A stretch of 64,000 bases of DNA, taken from Anabaena sp. PCC 7108. GTDB taxonomy: Bacteria; Cyanobacteriota; Cyanobacteriia; Cyanobacteriales; Nostocaceae. Location: NCBI RefSeq assembly GCF_000332135.1, contig NZ_KB235896.1:558001-622000 (forward strand), in the 5' to 3' direction. Shown piece after piece: positions 9,414 to 17,845 of the stretch (its first letter is position 1; every line of letters starts with the position of its first letter). The position numbers and the translations under genes are program-made. The notes under the pieces were generated by a model. It was given only the letters and a program-made list of their open reading frames with translations, searched no databases and was not told the DNA's origin.

Positions 9414-9462
9414 TTTTTTTGTTCCTATGCACCAATCACTGGACGTTACTTAAATAGCTTCC

Positions 9463-9476
9463 GTAATCTTGGATAC
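9463..9476 (-). promoter_or_regulatory. NtcA-binding site upstream of amt
   Basis: Perfect GTA-N8-TAC (minus strand GTATCCAAGATTAC), 50 bases before the amt start. A possible TAN3T -10 box (TAACGT) follows at 14 bases, shorter than the usual 20-24, so the exact promoter geometry is uncertain. The function of the neighbour makes NtcA control likely. Confidence 0.55.
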
Positions 9477-9621
9477 GACTTCTGTCTTAAAAGTTACTCC
9501 ACTTCCAGTTTTCGGAAAACCTTAACAAAAAAATAATCTTGATTTTATCTACTAATTGCACAACTAATTATTTAGTTATGTATTATTTACATAATTTAAT
9601 ATTAAAAATTACATTGATGGT

Positions 9622-9890
9622 GACTGGGGACGCGGGGACGTGGGGACACGGTGACGCAGGGACACGGGGACGCGGGGACGCGGTGACACGGGGACGCGGA
9701 GACACGGGGAAAATTAAGAATTACCTGTCACCTGTTCCCTGTCACCTGTTCCCTGTCACCTGTCACCTATTCCCTGTTCCCTGTCACCTGTTCCCTGTCA
9801 CCTGTTCCCTGTCACCTGTTCCCTGTCACCTGTTCCCTGTTCCCTATTCCCTATTCCCTATTCCCTGTTTACGAATTACGAATTACTAAT
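9622..9890. repeat. Composite tandem-repeat cassette
   Basis: A G-rich block of GGGGACGCGG/GGGGACACGG units (9625-9708), a fixed linker GGGGAAAATTAAGAATTAC (9706-9724), then a C-rich block of CCTGTTCCCTGTCA variants (9725-9867), and a tail of ACGAATT units reaching the 3' end of the kinase gene. The same block order with the same linker recurs at 37990-38275 and 60355-60550. Confidence 0.85.
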
Positions 9891-12169
9891 GATTTTAAAT
9901 CTTGAAGAACAGCCGTAGCAGATTGATAGCGATCGCTAAAATGGTAGCAAACCATCTGATCTAAAATAGTCGCTAATTCAGTACTGACTGTCACTGTTGA
10001 CCGCCACATAATATTACCAGTTTCTGGATTTGGCTGAAGTTGCTGCGCTGGTATACCAGTAATAGCTTGAATCCCAATCATTCCCAAAGCATAAATATCA
10101 CTACATAAACGAGGATGTCCCGCAAACTGTTCTGGAGGAGAATAACCCCTTGTCCCAATAGCTACGGTGGCTAATTCTGTTTCCTCTGCTTGACGTGGTT
10201 GAATCAACTTTACTGCCCCAAAATCTATTAATACCAGTCGATTATCTTCAGTACATCTAATAATATTAGTTGGTTTAATATCTCGATGAATGACACGGCG
10301 TTGATGTATAAATACTAAAATTTCTAAAATTTCTTTGAGCATCGCAATCACAAATGCTTCACTCTTTACCCCTTGTTCTGGTGGTAATTCTGCATTTAAA
10401 GTATGACCGGCAATATATTCTTGCACCAAGTAAAATTCTTGATTATCTTCAAAGTAAGCAAATAGTTCAGGAATGTGACGATGTTTGCCCAAAACTTCTA
10501 AAATTTCCGCTTCAGTATTAAATAACCTCCGGGCAATTTGCAAAAACTTTGTATCATTACGGGCTGGCATTAACTGTTTAACTACACAGATAGGATTACC
10601 AGGTCGTTGTGTATCTTCTGCTAAATAAGTGCGACCAAATCCACCAGCACCAAGGATTTTGGAAATTTTGTAACGTCCACCTAAAACAAACCCACCATGA
10701 TTAACTGTGGAGATTTCAGATAACCAATTTAGTTGAGAGCCTAGGGATGGAATAAATGTTGTTTGATCAAATAGTAAACTTAATTGTGCGATCGCTTCTT
10801 GTTGTTTTTCCACTTGCAGAATAATCGCTTGGTTTTCTTGCTGAGTTCGGTAAGTAATGTAACCCATAACAGCAAAACCACTGATGATTAAAGCCAAAGC
10901 AGGTGACAAAAGTGGTATCCATATTGCTTGCAGATAAAAAGCAGCAACAATTCCTAGCAACCCAAATAAAACAACAACTTCTACTACTAATAACAGCAAA
11001 GGATGTCGCCATTGCCATGCTAAAGCACCACCTAGCAACGAACAAGCCCAAATCCACAAAAATTCACCCCAGTCAGGCCAATAGGAGATTAGAGGTCGTC
11101 CATCTAGTACTGTACTCAGAATTTGACTTGCTATTTGTGCATGAATAAAAACACGAGGCATTCTTGGAGATTGGTCTGATAAAGCACTATAGGGTGTATA
11201 AAAACCAGAATGCAAAGAACTGGCTGTAGTCCCGATAATGACCAAACGATCCTTAACCCAATTAGGGTTTACTTCACCTCTAAGAACCTGCATCAAAGTG
11301 ACTTGTTGGGCGAGGTGATTTGGATGCCGATAATTTAACAGGATTTGATAACCATAAGCATCTGTTTGCTGATAACTGCCCGCATTAGGATCTAGACGGG
11401 GAAATAAAGTTTCACCTATTTTAAATTCTCCATTTTCAGTAAAATCATATTCGATACCTTGTTTTTGCAAATAAGTAATAGCTAATAAAGCAGCAAAAGA
11501 AAATCGCGTTTGACATTTATTATCTGTATTTGTAACATCAGTAAATAATAAACTGCGGCGCAGGATTTGGTCAGTAGAATTATCAGTAATTACATCATCA
11601 AAGCCGATATTATCCATAGGAAAATTGCTAGGTGGTGTAACTTCTGATCTACCCATATTGCTTAACAAGCAAGTAGTGATAATGTTATTTTGATGTTGTA
11701 GATGAGTTGCTAAGTTGTTGTGATTTGGTAGGTAAATATTTAAACCAATAACACTGGGGTGATAAGATTCTAGTTTTGCTAATAATTTGTTGATAGTTTG
11801 ATCTGATAATGGCCATTTCTCCTGGATCAGATCATCCTGAGTAATTGTGACTAATAAAATTCGCCGATCAAGTGGTTCTTCAGGACGGGACTTTTGGGAG
11901 AAACTAGGCGATCGCAACATCTGGTCATAAATACTTAACTCTCCAGCTTGTAACCATTTCAGTTCACGCATTCCCCAGACTAAAGCAGTCACTCCCGCAC
12001 TACTCAGAAGAATGAGCCACAAGTAATTGTGGATACTAAAAGTCAAAGGAGAACCCTGATCTTTGATGATAAATGCACGGAATTTTGCTAAAAGTCCATT
12101 AATCACGGTAATGCTGCGGTAGCCTGATGTGGTAGATGTTGCACAACTGAAATTTACAACGATTTTCAA
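9869..12169 (-). CDS. CHASE2-domain membrane serine/threonine protein kinase
   Basis: Membrane signalling kinase. A hydrophobic segment at about 48-66 is followed by an extracytoplasmic CHASE2 sensor (about 70-340, with the RRILLVTITQDDL start and the KDRLVIIGTTA motif), then three more membrane segments (about 365-440), a short helical linker, and a kinase domain from about 495. The Gly-loop (LGAGGFGRTYLAED), Lys (VVKQL), HRDIKPTNI and DFGAVK motifs are all intact, so it should be active. The APE-equivalent reads SPPEQF. The ligand of CHASE2 is not known. The 766-residue start at 12169 is the longest frame; starts further in are possible. The 3' end lies against a tandem-repeat block. Confidence 0.93.
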   Translation of the reverse strand: MKIVVNFSCATSTTSGYRSITVINGLLAKFRAFIIKDQGSPLTFSIHNYLWLILLSSAGVTALVWGMRELKWLQAGELSIYDQMLRSPSFSQKSRPEEPLDRRILLVTITQDDLIQEKWPLSDQTINKLLAKLESYHPSVIGLNIYLPNHNNLATHLQHQNNIITTCLLSNMGRSEVTPPSNFPMDNIGFDDVITDNSTDQILRRSLLFTDVTNTDNKCQTRFSFAALLAITYLQKQGIEYDFTENGEFKIGETLFPRLDPNAGSYQQTDAYGYQILLNYRHPNHLAQQVTLMQVLRGEVNPNWVKDRLVIIGTTASSLHSGFYTPYSALSDQSPRMPRVFIHAQIASQILSTVLDGRPLISYWPDWGEFLWIWACSLLGGALAWQWRHPLLLLVVEVVVLFGLLGIVAAFYLQAIWIPLLSPALALIISGFAVMGYITYRTQQENQAIILQVEKQQEAIAQLSLLFDQTTFIPSLGSQLNWLSEISTVNHGGFVLGGRYKISKILGAGGFGRTYLAEDTQRPGNPICVVKQLMPARNDTKFLQIARRLFNTEAEILEVLGKHRHIPELFAYFEDNQEFYLVQEYIAGHTLNAELPPEQGVKSEAFVIAMLKEILEILVFIHQRRVIHRDIKPTNIIRCTEDNRLVLIDFGAVKLIQPRQAEETELATVAIGTRGYSPPEQFAGHPRLCSDIYALGMIGIQAITGIPAQQLQPNPETGNIMWRSTVTVSTELATILDQMVCYHFSDRYQSATAVLQDLKSLVIRNS

Positions 12170-12359
12170 ATCAATAGACGTTTCTGATACCGACTATTTC
12201 TTTCCCTGTTAGATAAAGAGAGTAAATTTCGTTTTTGTAGTCTATTAAAATCAAAAATGCTGTAATACCAATTTTATGTGAGACTGCCCTTTATTTACGT
12301 AGGGGAAATTCAGGTATTGCCCCACACCCTTATATTTTTACATAACTACTATAGGGCTA

Positions 12360-12518
12360 ATATTTGATTTTTGAAATACACGTAGGGTGTGTAAAGCTCT
12401 TGCGGGCATGGCTACGCTTAGAGCGAAGCGTAACGCACCTTCCTCAAAGCCTTTGGTGCGTTACGGCTTACGCCTAACACACCCTACATATACCTAGATT
12501 TTTTCAGAAATCAAATAT
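12360..12518. repeat. Palindromic element, second family (about 160 bp)
   Basis: Outer inverted ends ATATTTGATTT at 12360 and its complement ending at 12518, and an inner pair GTAGGGTGTG / CACACCCTAC. The inside contains TAACGCACC and GGTGCGTTACGG stem parts. A copy in the opposite orientation lies at 32410-32520, and a short relative at 38770-38805. No coding capacity. Confidence 0.7.
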
Positions 12519-12537
12519 GATTACTATACGTAGCAAT

Positions 12538-12828
12538 TTATTCTTGTGGAGTTTTTTGAACCTCTACAGCAGAAGTCAGCATAGACAAATCTATTGGAGT
12601 TGATTGGGAGGATGCCTCTAACTTAAGTAGTTCAGGGGTTAGTTCAGGTGATATTTCGACCTTGACACTTCCATCATGGGAACCGAAAAATTTATCGTAA
12701 TTGGAAGCCACAGCTAAAAATGCTCCTCCTAAAATACAAATAGGTAAAGGCAAAGACAATCCTTTCACCCAATCAAAGAATTCTGCCAAAGCGAATAACA
12801 CAAAAAAACAGGCAAGCCAGACCCTCAT
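12538..12828 (-). CDS. Small membrane protein of unknown function (96 aa)
   Basis: Two closely spaced hydrophobic segments (about 3-20 and 26-42) are followed by an acidic soluble tail of some 50 residues rich in Glu, Ser and Thr. The arrangement suggests a hairpin in the membrane with a cytoplasmic or lumenal tail. No recognised family motif. The spacer upstream (12829-13191) shows no gene. It is a credible gene because hydrophobic and acidic segments are cleanly separated and the frame ends with a normal stop, but no homologue was checked. Confidence 0.6.
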   Translation of the reverse strand: MRVWLACFFVLFALAEFFDWVKGLSLPLPICILGGAFLAVASNYDKFFGSHDGSVKVEISPELTPELLKLEASSQSTPIDLSMLTSAVEVQKTPQE

Positions 12829-13055
12829 CTTTTCATCCCCTATATGGAAATAACTATGAAATAACTATATTTATAGGTTAAACACCTGGCATGATAATCG
12901 ATGTACGCCACAATCACAAATTTTTAGCTTAAAAAGTAGAAGCCTCTCACCTGGAGTTTAGACTAAATCGGTAATTTTCGACTGAAGCGACATCTGTTTT
13001 GGAAGTGAATGACCCAAAATTAGGACTTGTTCCTGTGAGCTTGTGGAAAGATTTA

Positions 13056-13630
13056 CACTTCCGTAAAGCTGCGACGGGAGCAACGCGATTTTGTGAAAAT
13101 TCTGCGTTCAAGGCAGGAGGCAGGAGGCAGGGGGCAGGAGGTGTATAATGATGTAATTTCTCCCAACTTCCTACTTCAAACTTTTTGCGTCATGAGTTAC
13201 AGAGAACAATTTATTTGGCAGCGTGGTGTCAAGCTTGCCATTAACTGCTACCGACTTACCGAAAAATTCCCAAAATCTGAACTTTACGGATTAACTAGCC
13301 AGATTAGACGCTCGGCAGTTTCCGTGCCATCAAATATAGCTGAAGGTTATGGAAGACGGACGCAGAACGAATATATTCAATTTTTACACATTGCTTTAGG
13401 TTCGCTTCGAGAACTTGATACTCAATTGATTATTTCTAAGGAAGTCGGATTAGCATCGCCTGAACTATTTACTCCTGTTTTGGAAGAAGTCGATAGGTTT
13501 CAAGGAATTTTAGTATCAAGCATTCAAAAGATTAAGTCTTAAAACTCTTCTATCTCTTGCCTCCTGCCTCCTGCCTCCTGCCCTCTGTCTCCTGCCTCAC
13601 CTCACAAAATCGCATCGCTCCCAGCTGCGA
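13056..13630. mobile_element. Repeat-framed cassette carrying a four-helix-bundle gene
   Basis: The gene at 13192-13542 is framed by inverted copies of the same sequences. On the left are GCTGCGACGGGAGCAACGCG then ATTTTGTGA, followed by AGGCAGGAGGCAGGAGGCAG. On the right are CCTCCTGCCTCCTGCC units followed by TCACAAAATCGCATCGCTCC and AGCTGCGAC. The two outer parts are near-perfect reverse complements. This is the structure of a small non-autonomous element with a cargo gene; mobility is inferred from structure only. Confidence 0.5.
13192..13542 (+). CDS. Four-helix-bundle protein (S23/IVS-encoded, Avd-like family)
   Basis: 116 residues. The family signature is clear: FPKSELYGLTSQIRRSAVSVPSNIAEGYGR, then FLHIALGSLRELDTQL. 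These proteins form four-helix bundles and pentamers. Relatives are encoded in intervening sequences of 23S rRNA genes, and the related Avd protein helps the reverse transcriptase of diversity-generating retroelements. No reverse transcriptase or variable repeat is seen here. The start was set at ATG 13192 (MSYREQFIWQRG) because the longer frame from 13093 would translate the flanking tandem repeat. The gene sits inside inverted tandem repeats, which suggests a mobile or recently acquired unit. Role in the cell is unknown. Confidence 0.85.
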   Translation: MSYREQFIWQRGVKLAINCYRLTEKFPKSELYGLTSQIRRSAVSVPSNIAEGYGRRTQNEYIQFLHIALGSLRELDTQLIISKEVGLASPELFTPVLEEVDRFQGILVSSIQKIKS

Positions 13631-13768
13631 CACGCCCAATGTTACTCATTAGGATTGAAGGAATCACCAACACCACAGATTATTTTTTGCAGCACAAGCG
13701 CATTATTCCTCGTATCTATAGTAGTATACTTAATTACATGATATAACTAAATCCTGTGTCATAAGTCT

Positions 13769-14419
13769 ATGGACGAGCGAAACCTCTACCTGCAATCACT
13801 CATTCGAGAGGCTTGCAACCACCCACCAACTAGCGCACAGCGTAGTAAAGCTATCAACCGTTTGCTGAGATATGTCGAGAATTTAAAGCGTACCGAGAAT
13901 AGAGGAAATGATATTTACGAAGAAGCTCTATATAAAACTATGTTTAATTTGAGTAAGACAGTTTGCGAGAAATATGATCCTCATCGAGGTTCATTCTTGA
14001 CTTGGTTTAATATATGCCTTCGTAATCAGTATAGAGATGAACTTCGGGCTGCTAAACGCGATCGCAGACAGTCTGTATGGCAAAATGATCAAGCTGAACT
14101 AGACCCTTTAGATCAAGTTGCTTCTCCGGTAGATGCTACATTGCTACTCGATACTTGGGAATCATTGGTTCAATGGATTAAAGACGATCCTGATAATCTT
14201 CTGAAGACTTGCCACATTAGAAATAACCCACAAGTCAACTGTCAATTGCTTGCATACTTAAAACTTGTTAGTGGTAAAGAAGAAAAAGACATTGCTACAG
14301 AATTTGGCTTATCACGCGGTGCAATTTCGTCTCATTGGACAAGAAAATGTAAATCCTTAATGCGACAGTGGTTAGACAAAAATCAGAGGCTGTTTGGAGA
14401 AGATAACTATGAACGATAA
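13769..14419 (+). CDS. Sigma-70-family (ECF-like) sigma factor
   Basis: 216 residues with a sigma region 2-like part (about 50-105, including YDPHRGSFLTWFNICLRNQYRDELR) and a C-terminal helix-turn-helix resembling region 4 (about 170-205, KEEKDIATEFGLSRGAISSHWTRKCKSL). It should direct RNA polymerase to a special set of promoters. The 3' end overlaps the start of the DUF1822 gene by 11 bases, indicating translational coupling. A CHAT membrane protein follows. Sigma factor plus DUF1822 plus CHAT is a combination I recall as recurring in cyanobacteria; it may be a stress- or death-response module. No anti-sigma factor is recognised, although the DUF1822 protein could play such a part (inference). 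Confidence 0.83.
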   Translation: MDERNLYLQSLIREACNHPPTSAQRSKAINRLLRYVENLKRTENRGNDIYEEALYKTMFNLSKTVCEKYDPHRGSFLTWFNICLRNQYRDELRAAKRDRRQSVWQNDQAELDPLDQVASPVDATLLLDTWESLVQWIKDDPDNLLKTCHIRNNPQVNCQLLAYLKLVSGKEEKDIATEFGLSRGAISSHWTRKCKSLMRQWLDKNQRLFGEDNYER

Positions 14420-15326
14420 GTTAAGTGTGTTACGAGAACTGGCAATTCCCTTCCCAATTCCGCCATCGTTTCGCCGCCAAGCCAGAGTCTACGCATCACA
14501 GTATTTCACTCCCGCAGTCCAAGAAAGAGTCTATTTGAATACCTTAGCTGTATTCGTAGCTGATGCTTACTCGCGTCTGCTTGGTTTTGAGACTAATCTT
14601 GGCAAACCAGAAAGATGGAATGTGGTTAATCGTCTATGGAGCGAAGCTAACGAGCTAGAATTACTTGGATTGGGCAATTTGGAGTGTTGTGTAATTGCTA
14701 CAGGACAAGAGAGTATTACTATCCCATCAGAAAGTTTGAGTGATACCAATAGTATCTGCATTGGCTATTTATTTGTAGAAATCGCTAGTTCACAAACAGC
14801 CGCAACGCTAATTGGTTTTTTGTCTGCTGTGCATCCCGAAATTACAGATGTAGAAGTGGCAATCACTGATTTACAGTCTATGGATGACCTAGCCGATTAC
14901 TTGGCGCAAGCACAAACAACCCAAACGAATGACCTGACGCGAGAGTTTACAAAACGAAAAATTACTTACTTGAGAAACTGGTTAAATAACATTTATACAG
15001 CAGATTGGCAACCCTCAATGCGGGATCTGCGAGGTGCTACCTGCAAGAAAAAACTCTATTTGGCAGGGCAACTATTTAATCTGCAACTTTCTGTTTCTCA
15101 AAGTGAAGATGAATTGATGTTAGTAAGAGTGATTGTTCAAGGTGAAAATGCTTATTTGCCTGGAGGAATGCAGGTCAGTGTACCGGACGAATCTGAGATT
15201 TATACTGAGACAGTAAATGAGGCTGCTGACCTGATTTATATCCCTCTAGAATTAGTTTCTGGGGAAGAATTTTGGGTAGAGTTACGGTTAGGAGAAGACA
15301 GCATTAGAGAATATTTTATCGCTTGA
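14409..15326 (+). CDS. DUF1822 family protein
   Basis: 305 residues, soluble, no signal or membrane segment. The N-terminal pattern (PFPIPPSFRRQARVYASQY, then VYLNTLAVFVADAYSRLLGFE) is the typical DUF1822 start. The C-terminal half is beta-rich (VIVQGENAYLPGGMQVSVPDE). Function unknown. The ATG at 14409 overlaps the end of the sigma-factor gene, so the two are co-translated and probably act together. The alternative TTG at 14394 would add five residues and is less likely. A 130-bp palindromic element separates it from the CHAT gene downstream, which may reduce read-through. Confidence 0.85.
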   Translation: MNDKLSVLRELAIPFPIPPSFRRQARVYASQYFTPAVQERVYLNTLAVFVADAYSRLLGFETNLGKPERWNVVNRLWSEANELELLGLGNLECCVIATGQESITIPSESLSDTNSICIGYLFVEIASSQTAATLIGFLSAVHPEITDVEVAITDLQSMDDLADYLAQAQTTQTNDLTREFTKRKITYLRNWLNNIYTADWQPSMRDLRGATCKKKLYLAGQLFNLQLSVSQSEDELMLVRVIVQGENAYLPGGMQVSVPDESEIYTETVNEAADLIYIPLELVSGEEFWVELRLGEDSIREYFIA

Positions 15327-15431
15327 AAAGAGTTGATAATGATTAGTAATTAAAGTGTCTTATAACAAATTATTTAACGTTAGAAATTTCGACTATAATA
15401 AGACTGTATTTACCTCTTGTGAATAGTAATT

Positions 15432-15559
15432 ATACCAATTTCATGTAAAGATGCATAAAAAGAACCCCTCCCTAACCCTCCCCGCAAGCGATGAGGGAAC
15501 CGGATTTTTGTGGTCTAGGGGGGGTCAAAATAATATGCAGCCTCACAAATAATTGGTAT
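15432..15559. repeat. Palindromic element with ATACCAATT ends (about 128 bp)
   Basis: Ends are ATACCAATT at about 15432 and AATTGGTAT at about 15551-15559. The inside has a pyrimidine-rich stretch (CCCCTCCCTAACCCTCCCCG) and a purine-rich GGGGGG stretch. A single end of the same type (ATACCAATTTTATGTGAGA) lies near 12265, and a CCCTAACCCCTCCCCG-type stretch recurs near 32670. No coding content. Confidence 0.6.
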
Positions 15560-15598
15560 TACTGGAGTTCATAGTAGTTTAAATTTTGAATTAGTATC

Positions 15599-17845
15599 AT
15601 GGCGTTTAAAATATACTTTAAAATTGGTGGGCGAGTCAAACTCAACCATGCGGAAGTTCTGCCTGTCACCCTTGCATTTTATAATCAGCAGGAGCAAATA
15701 CAAGAACTAGTTTCGTTTCTATCTCCTCTGCCAAAAACTCTGGAAGATAAGTTTAAACAATGGCAGTATTATATTGGGCTTCAAGGTAATCGCAAGGTTG
15801 CTAGAAATCCGGGTAATTTTATTTCCGGGGGTGTTAATCTCACAGAACTGGCTAATTCGTTGAAAGTCGAATTAAACAAATGGTTAGGTAGTGATGGCTG
15901 GATTGATGAGAATGGAGAACCCGATCCGCGTGTTAGTCTGGTTTTAGCAAGATTCAGGGAGAAAATTACCCAGAAAGATGAAGTCCAGATTATTGTGCAG
16001 ACAGAAGACAGACAATTGCGGGGACTTCCTTGGCAGGAGTGGGATACCTTGGCAGGTTACACTAGCAGAGGTGTAGAAGTTGCCATCAGTGCTACAAATT
16101 TCCAGCGACTAACTCAAAAGCAAACACCACAATTGAGAGCAACTGCACGCATACTTGTAGTGTTTGGTGATGAAAAGCTGGGTTTTGCTGAAGAAGAAGA
16201 TTTTATCAAAAGTCTAAGACAGCATGGTGGAGAACCACATATCCTCAGACAACCAACACGGCAAGAATTAGAACAAAATTTAAAAGATCCCCAAGGGTGG
16301 CACATTTTCTTTTTTGCAGGACATAGTGAAAGCGATCGCAAGGGGCAGATTGGGTGGATTCAAATTAACCCAGCCGATGGTCAACAAGGAATTATTGAAA
16401 TCAGTGAACTGAGAGAATTGCTGCAAAATGCCATCAACAAAAAGCTGCAATTAGCAATCTTCAATTCTTGTGATGGCTTGGGACTGGCAAACCAGCTAAC
16501 TGAGTTATCACTACCTTACTGTATTGTGATGCGGGAAATGGTTGAGTCTTCCGTCGCCAGAGAATTATTGAAGCATTTTCTCGCATCTTTCGTTAAAGAT
16601 CGCTCTTTATTTGCCTCAATGAATGTAGCCAGACAACAGCTACAAAAGAAATTTGAACCCGGTAAAAGTTGGCTACCTGTAATTGTTGCCAATCCTCTGG
16701 CTAAAGAACTTACCTGGAATCGGTTATTTTCCGAGAGGAGGTTATCTTGGCAGTGGGAAATGGTGTTGGGTATAGTTGCAATCGCTGTGATAGTTTGCCT
16801 ACCTGTAGCGATATTCTGCGAATTTCAGGGTTGGGAAACCTTGAGTTTTTACACCCAACTTTACCCCCATTTGATAGTATATCCTTCTTTGTTTCTGTGG
16901 ATGCCTCTGTTTGCAGCTTACAGAGCGCATTGTATGATTCGTGTTAAGACAGGTCCCTTGGTATTTTTGTCATTTTTAACTATTTTTCTGGTATTCTGCG
17001 GTCTGTTCTTTGAGGTTACAGGCGATCGCATGATGTTAATGGAGTTTAAATCCGATGCGACGACGACAATTTCCACACAGCAACTACCTCAACTCTATAA
17101 GAATTGGGGAACAACAGCAGCAGATATTAAAAGCATTCCCCCAGAAATTTTTAACACCACTCAAGCTTTTGATGTTGATGGAAATTTGATTCTGAAAAAA
17201 TCAGAATTAGAACCAACCATCAAACGTATTCACAAAGATAATCATACGGGATTTCAAGGGCTTTTGCGGATGGCTACTGCCTATGATGTTTGGAAACAAA
17301 ATCCTCAAGCCTTTTCTATCAGTCGGTGGTTTTACGCTTTGACTTTTTTTGCCATCGTTACTTGTGGTATTCAGATTCTGGCACTTGTAGCGACGATTTT
17401 GTTTGTCCCAGATTCCGTATTTAACAAGAATAAATACTTGAGTTATGTCATTATCTGTGAATTAGGTATTCTGCTGTGGGTGCCTTTTCAAAGCTACAGC
17501 ATAGAGAATACCAAAAGCCTGTTATTTTCATACGAGTTGCGAGGGGATCTAGCTGGACTTAATGTTCTCCTTTACGCAATTATTGCCATCATAGCTTTGG
17601 CAACTATTAGCAGCATCTACAGAAGCGCCAGCAAAAAATATCAACCTATTTTATTGTCATTCTTGTTAGGTAGTTTAATCCTTGGGCTTCTAAGTAGCTG
17701 GTTTGGTGCTTCTCTCATTGATAACCTGTTTGGAATCAGTAGTACTAATCCTCTAACTCCTTGGTTTGCAAGTAGCATTTTCTTTGCTGCTTTATTTTTC
17801 TTCTTGTTAGTCCCGTTGATTGATCATAGCGTTGAAGACGAGTGA
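15599..17845 (+). CDS. CHAT-domain (caspase-like) protein with a multi-span membrane region
   Basis: 748 residues. The N-terminal part (about 1-160) is a conserved region usually found with CHAT. The CHAT peptidase-like domain (about 170-365) has catalytic His242 (FFFAGHSESDR) and Cys291 (FNSCDGLGLA), so it should be active. About eight membrane segments follow (about 385-405, 425-445, 455-475, 575-600, 615-635 and three more up to 745). Between the third and fourth is a loop of about 90 residues with an EF-hand-like motif DVDGNLILKKSEL near 525-537 (D1, D3, N5, L8, E12). It lies downstream of a sigma factor and a DUF1822 gene; its stop overlaps the next start. A membrane-tethered death or signal-processing protease is the likely role; targets are unknown. 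Confidence 0.88.
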   Translation: MAFKIYFKIGGRVKLNHAEVLPVTLAFYNQQEQIQELVSFLSPLPKTLEDKFKQWQYYIGLQGNRKVARNPGNFISGGVNLTELANSLKVELNKWLGSDGWIDENGEPDPRVSLVLARFREKITQKDEVQIIVQTEDRQLRGLPWQEWDTLAGYTSRGVEVAISATNFQRLTQKQTPQLRATARILVVFGDEKLGFAEEEDFIKSLRQHGGEPHILRQPTRQELEQNLKDPQGWHIFFFAGHSESDRKGQIGWIQINPADGQQGIIEISELRELLQNAINKKLQLAIFNSCDGLGLANQLTELSLPYCIVMREMVESSVARELLKHFLASFVKDRSLFASMNVARQQLQKKFEPGKSWLPVIVANPLAKELTWNRLFSERRLSWQWEMVLGIVAIAVIVCLPVAIFCEFQGWETLSFYTQLYPHLIVYPSLFLWMPLFAAYRAHCMIRVKTGPLVFLSFLTIFLVFCGLFFEVTGDRMMLMEFKSDATTTISTQQLPQLYKNWGTTAADIKSIPPEIFNTTQAFDVDGNLILKKSELEPTIKRIHKDNHTGFQGLLRMATAYDVWKQNPQAFSISRWFYALTFFAIVTCGIQILALVATILFVPDSVFNKNKYLSYVIICELGILLWVPFQSYSIENTKSLLFSYELRGDLAGLNVLLYAIIAIIALATISSIYRSASKKYQPILLSFLLGSLILGLLSSWFGASLIDNLFGISSTNPLTPWFASSIFFAALFFFLLVPLIDHSVEDE

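Noticed and set aside
9539-9889. 116-codon plus-strand frame after the amt promoter
   Set aside because: Mostly translated tandem repeat of the composite cassette.
12829-13055. tRNA or other RNA gene in the spacer
   Set aside because: No cloverleaf arms or T-loop motif seen; no tRNA was found anywhere in the window by eye.
13192-13542. Diversity-generating retroelement
   Set aside because: Only the Avd-like four-helix-bundle protein is present; no reverse transcriptase, template repeat or variable repeat was found in the window.
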